Below are positions 1 to 5,150 of a stretch of DNA of 8,978 nt, one piece after another. This DNA is from Euryarchaeota archaeon UBA259 (GTDB taxonomy: Archaea; Thermoplasmatota; Poseidoniia; Poseidoniales; Poseidoniaceae). A program made the position numbers and the translations under genes. The notes beneath the pieces are model-generated. The model saw only the letters and a program-made list of their open reading frames with translations. It was not told the DNA's origin and made no database searches. Numbering within the stretch: the stretch's first letter is position 1; every line of letters starts with the position of its first letter. The stretch is taken from positions 1 through 8,978 of the forward strand of contig DAXG01000009.1 in the NCBI GenBank assembly GCA_002506275.1. The letters run 5' to 3'.

Positions 1-21
1 TGGTAAGGTGAACTATTCTTC

Positions 22-1041
22 TTAGTCGATACTTCCTTTCAATTGTCGCGTCAAAGTTTCTTGCTCTTCAATGGAGTTTCTCAGAATCAGTCCGTGTAAC
101 GTATTGATTTTCCTGTTTTCAACCAAAGCGTTCACTTGTCGTTCAAGTACATACAATTCATCCGCTTTTTTTGTTGCTCGGATTTCAGTGCGCAATGATT
201 CAAATCTTCTTTTCTTCGAAATGAAGAAATACAGGTACAGTGGAATCAGCAGAAACGGGATGACCAATTCCTCTGTGACAATTTCAATGACGCCTGAGAT
301 TGAGATTTCAAAGGCTTCAGCATCATAGGATGAGGTGGCTTCGAAACCACCCAAGTAAAAGAAGCCGGTATTGATGCCAAAATACTGATTGAACGGGGTT
401 TTTTCGACATCCAATGGGTCCGACCCTCGGTCTTGTTCGATGATGTCCGGCCAACCGTCGTTGTCGTCATCATCGTCAATAGCATCCGGCAACGTATCAA
501 AGTCGGAATCTTCAGGAACCGAATTCGGGTCCATCGGGTCGTAGTACGTGAGTACCAACGAGGCGGCTGCTTCCATCTCGTTCGAGATGCCGTCTCCGTC
601 GATGTCGGTGTCAAGTACGTCTGGAATCCAATCCAAGTCCATGTCTGAGCAACCAAACAAAACCTCTCGACTCGTTCCAAACTTGAGCGGGCAATCATCA
701 GTGATGTCGAGATTCACTTGGTCCGCCCATAGATCCCCGTCTTGGTCGCTCCATGCATCCTCTCGCAGCGGATATACATCGGCTCCATCACTGTAATTCC
801 AAGCGTCGTCTGCATTCGAAAACCCATCTCCATCTGAATCAAGACAACCTATACGGTCCGCAGTAGAATTACCAGCTACATCGGGGCATGCATCCGTTTC
901 ATCGTAGCCATCGTTATCAGAATCAACAAATGAAAATTTCACTTCTTCGAGTTCGGTGGCGCCAGAATGAACCTCACTCAAACTGAGAGAGAACAACACG
1001 GCCAGGGCCAAGAGGAGCGATACTACGATTTGGTGACGCAC
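22..1041 (-). CDS. Membrane-anchored surface protein with thrombospondin type 3 repeats and cytoplasmic coiled-coil tail
   Basis: The 339-residue product has a signal peptide (about residues 1-26, hydrophobic core VVSLLLALAVLFSLSL). An acidic region (about 38-212) follows, with repeated DxDxDG-type calcium-binding loops such as DSDNDGYDETDACPD, DSDGDGFSNADD, DTDIDGDGISNE and DDDNDGWPD. Paired cysteines lie in the repeats (C52/C66 and C117/C131). A linker of about 45 residues leads to one membrane helix (about 258-274, IPFLLIPLYLYFFI) and a KKRR stop-transfer cluster (276-279). The last 60 residues are charged and heptad-like, so a cytoplasmic coiled coil is likely. The topology is therefore outside-in, type I. 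Thrombospondin type 3 repeats are known to bind calcium; the partner here is unknown. The start is GTG at 1041: the signal peptide begins there, and the frame upstream has no other start before a stop codon at 1087-1089. No strong ribosome binding site is visible. The gene is divergent from the thioredoxin-like lipoprotein. It could be a surface adhesin or a stalk that links the envelope to the cytoplasm. Confidence 0.85.
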   Translation of the reverse strand: MRHQIVVSLLLALAVLFSLSLSEVHSGATELEEVKFSFVDSDNDGYDETDACPDVAGNSTADRIGCLDSDGDGFSNADDAWNYSDGADVYPLREDAWSDQDGDLWADQVNLDITDDCPLKFGTSREVLFGCSDMDLDWIPDVLDTDIDGDGISNEMEAAASLVLTYYDPMDPNSVPEDSDFDTLPDAIDDDDDNDGWPDIIEQDRGSDPLDVEKTPFNQYFGINTGFFYLGGFEATSSYDAEAFEISISGVIEIVTEELVIPFLLIPLYLYFFISKKRRFESLRTEIRATKKADELYVLERQVNALVENRKINTLHGLILRNSIEEQETLTRQLKGSID

Positions 1042-1101
1042 AAATTCTTTACCATCCTTTTGTTTATCAAATCCACTGCCTATATGTCATGTAGGGGTAA
1101 G

Positions 1102-1108
1102 AATAAAG
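1102..1108 (+). promoter_or_regulatory. Possible TATA element for the thioredoxin-like lipoprotein gene
   Basis: The sequence AATAAAG is centred 27 bases before the A of the ATG at 1132. This is the distance expected between an archaeal TATA box and the transcription start, so the mRNA could be leaderless. That agrees with the lack of a Shine-Dalgarno motif just before this ATG. The 90-base divergent gap (1042-1131) also holds a TATATG at 1081-1086 and a TTTATC at 1063-1068. Either could serve the minus-strand gene that starts at 1041, so the assignment of elements is uncertain. Confidence 0.35.
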
Positions 1109-1131
1109 TGGGATATTCTCTACGCCAAACC

Positions 1132-1632
1132 ATGAAGTTCAGCACAATCTGTCTTTCCCTTCTTTTGCTTATGTTGACTGTCTCACCAGGTTGCATTGGT
1201 GGCGACGATACTGAAACGTTAGAATCCATACCTGCGTTCACAGTCGTCGCTGACGATGATGCGACGTATTCTTCTGATAATTTACTTGGAACGCCTTACA
1301 TTCTTCATTTTTCAGCCTCATGGTGCAGTCAGTGCAGACCAACAATGCATGCGGTGGATTCACAACTTCCCGAGCACATCTACATCATCGTTTCAACCGA
1401 TGATTCGGACTCAACCAAGCTTTCAGATTGGCACCTTCAAGTCAATGAAAGCAAAGCCGACAGCACAGTGGATACGCCTTTTTCAGCCAATGCTGCCCTT
1501 TCGACTACCCTGAACATCAACAACACGCCTACGCTTATCCTCGTTGGCAGCGATGGCACAATGATTGACCGCCATCTTGGCCCGATGACCGATAGCAGTG
1601 TCATCGAAGAATTTTGGTCTCAGGCTGTCTAA
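1132..1632 (+). CDS. Thioredoxin-fold lipoprotein (TlpA/ResA-like thiol-disulfide protein)
   Basis: The 166-residue product starts with a lipoprotein signal: a short basic start, LSLLLLMLTV, then SPGC, with C21 as the likely lipidated residue. A mature thioredoxin-like domain follows. The redox motif is W-C65-S-Q-C68 in the context FSASWCSQCRP, and the conserved cis-proline is P133 in NNTPTLILVG. Known TlpA/ResA-type proteins reduce or exchange disulfides outside the membrane, for example in cytochrome c maturation or protein folding. The substrate here is not evident because no cytochrome or Dsb gene is adjacent. The reading frame stays open upstream to 967, but the lipoprotein signal begins only at ATG 1132 and the upstream residues do not resemble a leader, so 1132 is chosen. 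The gap of 90 bases to the divergent surface-protein gene may hold promoters for both. The stop TAA overlaps the stop of the converging HNH gene. A lipobox in an archaeon is expected for several euryarchaeal groups. Confidence 0.85.
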   Translation: MKFSTICLSLLLLMLTVSPGCIGGDDTETLESIPAFTVVADDDATYSSDNLLGTPYILHFSASWCSQCRPTMHAVDSQLPEHIYIIVSTDDSDSTKLSDWHLQVNESKADSTVDTPFSANAALSTTLNINNTPTLILVGSDGTMIDRHLGPMTDSSVIEEFWSQAV

Positions 1633-3149
1633 TGTTGTTCAAAAACGTGAGGCGGTTCAAAGACAAAGAAGAGGTTTTGATTGTCTTTCTTGAGGTGGCA
1701 TTTGAACCCGCATTCTCCCAAGAGCAGATTGATTCTCTCAGCTAAACTTCCACTGGGTACAATGTTGAAAAAGTCGAGATAGGTATCCCAATCCATCCCA
1801 TCTTCTTTCCGTAAACCGTCGAGAACTTCTTTGATTCTTTCAAATGGTACTTCATTCTGCTCGTCAGAAAGATGCAGCGGAGCCAGAGCATCCCGGACGA
1901 AAAGAACGGGCATTGGTACGGGCACGGGGGTGGCGTGAACTGTTTCAGCGACGACCAGTTCCTCTTCATTGAGCGTCTTCGTCAAGGGCGGTATGGCGAC
2001 CTCCGCTGAAAAGTCGTAAAAGTGACGGCCTTCATTCTCAAGAGCGTGAATGTATCGAACCGTACCTTTTGTCTCAAGAATGAACTGATGCGGATAAAGG
2101 CGGAAGAGGATGACGTCAATGTCTTCATTTTGCATACCGATTTTTTCTCGGAATTGTTCAGGACTACCGTGCTTGAGCCAAAGCCTTTCAAGCCTTTTTA
2201 CAGAATACGGTTTTCCGTTCTTATTGCTCACCTCAATCGCCTTCTTCAAATCCCTCTTCAAGCAAGCAACGGCTTGTTCTTTATTGAGATCAAGATAGAC
2301 CGGTTCGACATCATCTTCCTCAGTGTCAGGAATGTTTGTCAAATGGGGAGTGGAATTTTCCTCAGGAGGTATTTGGTATTCCACCCATTCTCCAATACCC
2401 CATAGGTCGTATTCTTCCACAGCGATCTCCTGTGAGGATACAAGTTGATACTGTTCGGAAAACAGTTGTGCCATTTGGCTGTCAACCTGGTCGCGTTCAC
2501 CGTAGATTTGGGTGATGAGAAAACGAATTGCCCGGTCAGTCATCCTTGTTCTGCCGTGGATTTCTTCTCGACCGATGGCGAGAACGATGTTGTTTCTGGT
2601 TTGATTGCAAAGATAGCACATTCCTACACACTGTGGAAATTCTCCGTCATAGGTGTTTTTTCCTCCATATCGCACAGGTACAATGTGCTCAACAGTAAAG
2701 CCATGTATTCCGTTTCGGGGAAGCATTTCAACGCCACAAGTGGGGCAGTTTTTCCCTCTCGATTTCCGTACCAACGGCCGAAGTTTTTTTTGGTCACGTT
2801 TGGTCGGTGGCCAATGGTTTTCAAAGTGGATTTGTGCCGCCTTTTGCGTTGCTAAAATATGCGCTTCTAAGCGCTGTTGACGAAGACTGGCTCGCTTTTC
2901 GACCATTTTTTCGTGCTTCGAGCGTTCGGTAAAAGAAACAAGTCCAGCTTGAACTCGGAATTCATCAGGAAAAAGTCGGTCAAGCCTCTTTTGGAGGGAG
3001 ATTTGGCCTTTGAAGTCCAACTTTTTGAACACTTCTTCCTTTGAACCGTTCTGTCGATAAAACACCTTCAAACTCGGATTCACTTGTGCGGCTTGAAAGA
3101 CCATTTCAGTAAGGTGCGCATAGAACAGTTTTTTCAAACCCTCATCCAT
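1629..3149 (-). CDS. HNH endonuclease with zinc-binding cysteines and duplicated flanking domains
   Basis: The 506-residue product has its HNH core at about residues 133-190. C135PTC138 and C178YLC181 form a likely structural zinc site, VEH155IVPVRYGG holds the catalytic histidine, and CNQTRNN holds the later Asn positions. HNH nucleases cut DNA through a metal-bound ββα fold. Residues 5-73 and 297-368 resemble each other: NGSKEEVF...RLFPDEF against HGSPEQF...RLYPHQF with nearly equal spacing, so a small domain seems to occur on both sides of the nuclease core. The N-terminal copy is joined to the core by a basic helical stretch (about 78-133). Residues 260-285 and 390-430 look like acidic or proline-containing linkers, and 435-500 form a further small folded unit. 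ATG 3149 is chosen because AAGGTGG lies 6 bases before it and a TATA element fits. A TTG at 3179 would add 10 residues but falls at or before the predicted transcript start. Role unknown: restriction/defence, repair or a homing-type enzyme are all possible. No methylase or other defence gene is adjacent. Confidence 0.8.
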   Translation of the reverse strand: MDEGLKKLFYAHLTEMVFQAAQVNPSLKVFYRQNGSKEEVFKKLDFKGQISLQKRLDRLFPDEFRVQAGLVSFTERSKHEKMVEKRASLRQQRLEAHILATQKAAQIHFENHWPPTKRDQKKLRPLVRKSRGKNCPTCGVEMLPRNGIHGFTVEHIVPVRYGGKNTYDGEFPQCVGMCYLCNQTRNNIVLAIGREEIHGRTRMTDRAIRFLITQIYGERDQVDSQMAQLFSEQYQLVSSQEIAVEEYDLWGIGEWVEYQIPPEENSTPHLTNIPDTEEDDVEPVYLDLNKEQAVACLKRDLKKAIEVSNKNGKPYSVKRLERLWLKHGSPEQFREKIGMQNEDIDVILFRLYPHQFILETKGTVRYIHALENEGRHFYDFSAEVAIPPLTKTLNEEELVVAETVHATPVPVPMPVLFVRDALAPLHLSDEQNEVPFERIKEVLDGLRKEDGMDWDTYLDFFNIVPSGSLAERINLLLGECGFKCHLKKDNQNLFFVFEPPHVFEQH

Positions 3150-3154
3150 GTATC

Positions 3155-3161
3155 CCACCTT
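3155..3161 (-). promoter_or_regulatory. Ribosome binding site of the HNH nuclease gene
   Basis: AAGGTGG on the minus strand is followed by GATAC and then ATG at 3149. This is a good match to the archaeal Shine-Dalgarno sequence at normal spacing, and it decides between ATG 3149 and the upstream TTG 3179. Confidence 0.6.
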
Positions 3162-3199
3162 CCAACGGACTGAACCCAACGGAATGTTTTACTGACTCG

Positions 3200-3206
3200 A
3201 TTTAAA
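3200..3206 (-). promoter_or_regulatory. TATA box before the HNH nuclease gene
   Basis: The minus strand reads CGAACCCTTTAAATCGAG. TTTAAAT is a near-consensus archaeal TATA box, here inside the 79-base gap between the methyltransferase stop and the nuclease start. Transcription would begin about 25-27 bases downstream, near 3176, which leaves a leader of roughly 27 bases carrying the ribosome binding site. The nuclease gene can therefore probably be transcribed on its own, although it also lies downstream of the methyltransferase gene on the same strand. Confidence 0.55.
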
Positions 3207-3228
3207 GGGTTCGCAAACTGAAGTTTTC

Positions 3229-3942
3229 TCAATTTTTGGAATTGAGGTTTCTCTGACGCAGTGCTTCCAAAGCAACAACGCTAACAGCCACTTGAAGGTT
3301 GTAGGATGGAACAAAACCGTCCATTGGAAGCAATACGCAGGCATCTGAAGCATCCAATACTTCCGCACTGATGCCTTCTTTTTCAGCTCCAACAACAAGC
3401 ATCACATTGCCTGTTAAGTCTTCATCCCAAGGTTCGTGAGTGCCGACATCTTCAACCGAAATCAATCGAAAATCTGTGCTTTTAACGGCCTTTAGTATCT
3501 CTTCAGTCGTACTGTAGACCACCGGAATAAATCGGTCGGCACGCATGCTTGAGCGTCGAATTGTTCGTCGCTCTTCATGGGTTTTGGCGACGTTAAGTAC
3601 GACAGCATCAGCACCCGATACTTCGGCCGTACGAATTGCAAATCCGAGGTTCGTTGAATACGTAACACCGTCAAAAAACCACACCGTACCGCCTCGCTCA
3701 AGCACCTGCTCTAAGTCGCCATTGGGTGTTCGACCGATGAGAGCTAAAGCATCAACATGGCCTTCTGCTGACATGCGCCAAAGATCGTTGGTCGAACCTT
3801 CTTCAAGCGGGATGTTCAGTTCTTCACACAGCCGTCGGATTTCCGTGGTATCCTTATCCCTGTCAACCAAAACCATCTCAAGGTTATCTTGAGCGAGCAG
3901 TGCAGCCAGCACGGCTTCAGCGCCCGTGATTTGCCCTGCCAT
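3229..3942 (-). CDS. SpoU/TrmH-family RNA 2'-O-ribose methyltransferase
   Basis: The 237-residue product fits the SPOUT class, which moves a methyl group from S-adenosylmethionine to a ribose 2'-OH in tRNA or rRNA, using a trefoil knot and a dimer. Residues 3-75 resemble the substrate-binding domain of RlmB-type members (ITGAEAVLAALL at the start). Motif 1 is STNLGFAIRTAEVSGADAV with N98 and R104, the usual catalytic Arg position. Motif 2 is VVGAEKEGIS (184-192). Motif 3 is LPMDGFVPSYNLQVAVS with S213 and N215. The usual Pro of the DPxN motif is absent (DGVTYSTN). The length is normal for the domain pair. ATG 3942 is the first start after an in-frame stop at 3973-3975, and no strong ribosome binding site precedes it. 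The target nucleotide cannot be read from the sequence. The gene is divergent from the rhodanese gene with 50 bases between the starts. Confidence 0.9.
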   Translation of the reverse strand: MAGQITGAEAVLAALLAQDNLEMVLVDRDKDTTEIRRLCEELNIPLEEGSTNDLWRMSAEGHVDALALIGRTPNGDLEQVLERGGTVWFFDGVTYSTNLGFAIRTAEVSGADAVVLNVAKTHEERRTIRRSSMRADRFIPVVYSTTEEILKAVKSTDFRLISVEDVGTHEPWDEDLTGNVMLVVGAEKEGISAEVLDASDACVLLPMDGFVPSYNLQVAVSVVALEALRQRNLNSKN

Positions 3943-3962
3943 GGTAAGCCGTGGTCCGCAGT

Positions 3963-3972
3963 CCTCATGAGG
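3963..3972. promoter_or_regulatory. Perfect 10-base palindrome midway between two divergent genes
   Basis: CCTCATGAGG is a perfect palindrome centred at 3967.5, which is exactly the midpoint between ATG 3942 (minus) and ATG 3993 (plus). It is a possible dimer-binding operator for the methyltransferase and rhodanese genes. No convincing TATA box is visible in this 50-base gap, so the role is uncertain and the palindrome may be chance. Confidence 0.3.
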
Positions 3973-3992
3973 CTATCCGCACTGGGGTTGCT

Positions 3993-4364
3993 ATGGCGAA
4001 GAAGCACAGTGCGAAATTTTTAGCGGTGGTCGAGGCGGCAAGAGCAGCGATTCCAGAATGCGAGGCTGGGGAATTACGCTCGATGCTTGCTGATGGACAA
4101 CCGATTGTGGTGCTTGATGTTCGTGAACAGCATGAGTATGACGCCGGGCATCTGATTGGCTCGGTTCATATCGGCAAAGGTGTTCTTGAGCGTGACATTG
4201 AGAAGCATGATTTCAATGACGATACTCGGATGGTCTTGTATTGTGGAGGCGGATTCCGAAGCGCAATTGCGGCTAAATCCCTGAAAGAAATGGGTTACAG
4301 TAACGCTATCTCCCTTTGGGGTGGCTGGCGTGGAATCCAAGCAGAAGGCCTTCCAACCGAATGA
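3993..4364 (+). CDS. Single-domain rhodanese-like sulfurtransferase
   Basis: The 123-residue product fits one rhodanese domain. It has VVLDVREQHEYDAGHLIGSVHI (about 39-60), with the DVRE and GHLIGS signatures, and the active-site loop YCGGGFRSA with catalytic C84 followed by the conserved R89-S90. LWGGWRGIQAEGLP closes the domain in the usual way. Rhodaneses carry a persulfide on this cysteine and pass sulfur to acceptors, for example in tRNA thiolation, cofactor assembly or sulfide handling. No signal peptide or membrane helix is seen, so the protein is cytoplasmic. The frame is open from a GTG at 3951, but that start would extend almost to the divergent gene. ATG 3993, preceded by GGGG 8 bases upstream, gives a product that starts MAKKHSAKF, and it is preferred. 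The partner is not known from context; a DUF2892-like protein, often paired with rhodanese, lies about 2 kb away but is not adjacent. Confidence 0.88.
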   Translation: MAKKHSAKFLAVVEAARAAIPECEAGELRSMLADGQPIVVLDVREQHEYDAGHLIGSVHIGKGVLERDIEKHDFNDDTRMVLYCGGGFRSAIAAKSLKEMGYSNAISLWGGWRGIQAEGLPTE

Positions 4365-4394
4365 GATGTTGCACCGTTTCACGCGAGCAGCACG

Positions 4395-4411
4395 CGTTTT
4401 ACATCAAAACG
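4395..4411. repeat. Short inverted repeat after the rhodanese gene
   Basis: CGTTTT, a five-base loop (ACATC) and AAAACG form a perfect six-base inverted repeat 30 bases after the rhodanese stop and about 75 bases before rpl15e. It could be a weak transcript-end hairpin or an operator, but there is no T-run after it. It lies in the 123-base gap 4365-4487, which also holds a TATA-like CATAAAG at 4438-4444 about 50 bases before the rpl15e ATG. Confidence 0.25.
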
Positions 4412-4437
4412 AGGCACTCCAATCGCGTGGACAGACT

Positions 4438-4444
4438 CATAAAG
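4438..4444 (+). promoter_or_regulatory. Possible TATA element for rpl15e
   Basis: CATAAAG lies about 47 bases before the ATG at 4488. A start site 25 bases further on, near 4467, would leave a leader of about 20 bases that contains the AGGTG ribosome binding site. The match to the archaeal consensus is only partial. Confidence 0.3.
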
Positions 4445-4476
4445 GGGAGTTAAGTCGGCAGGATGCTGAGAAGCGC

Positions 4477-4481
4477 AGGTG
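4477..4481 (+). promoter_or_regulatory. Ribosome binding site of rpl15e
   Basis: AGGTG is followed by six bases and then ATG 4488. A GTG at 4479 in the same frame is part of this motif and is rejected as the start, because L15e proteins begin at the MTRGLYQHVRE-type sequence. Confidence 0.6.
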
Positions 4482-4487
4482 TTCATT

Positions 4488-5090
4488 ATGACTCGGGGAT
4501 TGTATCAACATGTTCGTGAAACTTGGAAGCAACCAAAAGAGGCTACGCCTCACATGTTCCGCCAGACCCGTATGGCTCAATGGCGTCGAGAACCGGTCAA
4601 TTGCAAGATTGAACGGCCTACTCGTATAGACGCTGCACGTCGCCTTGGTTACAAGGCCAAGCAAGGCGTTGTCATGATTCGTACTCGTATCCGCCGTGGT
4701 GGACTTCGCAAGGGTAAGATTCACATGAAGCGCAAGCCAAGTAAGGCTGGTATCAAGAAGATCACCATGGCAAAGAACACGCAGCGCATGGCTGAAGAGC
4801 GGGTTGCACGTCATTTCCCGAACATGGAAGTCCTCAACTCATACTGGGTCGGACAAGACGGTAAGCACAAGTTCTACGAAGTCATTCTCATCGACACACA
4901 CCACCCCGCAATCATTGCTGACAAGCAACTCGGTGTGTTCAGCGGTGCGAACGGAAACAAGTCCCACCGTGGACGGGCTTTCCGAGGCAAGACCTCTGCT
5001 GGAAAGCGAGGTCGTGGTTTGCATAACAAGGGGAAGGGAGCAGAGAAATTGCGTCCTTCACTTAAGGCAAACCTCAACCGTGGTAAGTGA
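4488..5090 (+). CDS. rpl15e: 50S ribosomal protein L15e
   Basis: The 200-residue, very basic product is clearly the archaeal/eukaryotic large-subunit protein L15e (eL15), which is absent from bacteria. Recognised segments are MTRGLYQHVRETWKQP at the start, ARRLGYKAKQGVVMIRTRIR (50-69) with RRGG after it, and VLNSYWVGQDGKHKFYEVIL (115-134) with the following IDTHHPAI. The C-terminal tail is rich in Gly, Lys and Arg: RGRAFRGKTSAGKRGRGL (161-178) and KGKGAEKLRPS. In the ribosome the protein lies deep in the large subunit against 23S rRNA. The length is close to the usual archaeal size, the frame is intact, and a good AGGTG site precedes ATG 4488. The gene is followed 60 bases later by rmuC on the same strand, with which it may be co-transcribed. 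This is the firmest taxonomic marker in the window for Archaea. Confidence 0.98.
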   Translation: MTRGLYQHVRETWKQPKEATPHMFRQTRMAQWRREPVNCKIERPTRIDAARRLGYKAKQGVVMIRTRIRRGGLRKGKIHMKRKPSKAGIKKITMAKNTQRMAEERVARHFPNMEVLNSYWVGQDGKHKFYEVILIDTHHPAIIADKQLGVFSGANGNKSHRGRAFRGKTSAGKRGRGLHNKGKGAEKLRPSLKANLNRGK

Positions 5091-5126
5091 TTGGGCACTC
5101 GTCCTCTTTACGCCAATGTCTTCAAG

Positions 5127-5140
5127 AAGTGTCGACACTT
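5127..5140. repeat. Perfect 14-base palindrome between rpl15e and rmuC
   Basis: AAGTGTCGACACTT is a perfect palindrome in the 60-base gap, ending 10 bases before the rmuC ATG at 5151. It could act as an operator at this junction, or as an RNA hairpin over the rmuC ribosome-entry region, since no Shine-Dalgarno motif is visible there. A 14-base palindrome is expected by chance about once in 16 kb, so its placement rather than its existence is the point. Confidence 0.35.
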
Positions 5141-5150
5141 TCATTGTGAT

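Noticed and set aside
246..698. 150-residue reading frame on the minus strand in another frame
   Set aside because: It lies fully inside the thrombospondin-repeat gene; its low-complexity Thr/Arg composition results from reading the Asp-rich repeats out of frame.
400..960. Repeated GA/TC-rich codons as a possible tandem DNA repeat
   Set aside because: The repetition is at the protein level (Asp-rich calcium loops); the DNA units differ in length and sequence, so no DNA repeat array is called.
967..1131. Extended start of the thioredoxin-like lipoprotein gene
   Set aside because: It would overlap the divergent gene and place a charged stretch of 55 residues before the lipoprotein signal, which would abolish processing.
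2445..2855. 136-residue reading frame antisense to the HNH gene
   Set aside because: It covers the zinc and HNH motifs of a well-supported gene, and its product shows no domain or start signal.
1629..3942. Restriction-modification or other defence island
   Set aside because: The methyltransferase next to the HNH gene is a SPOUT-type RNA enzyme, not a DNA methylase, and no other defence gene or mobile element is visible.
5091..5150. Extended start of rmuC at TTG 5091
   Set aside because: The 20 added residues do not fit the family, and the membrane helix begins directly after ATG 5151; the added stretch would also run through the palindrome.
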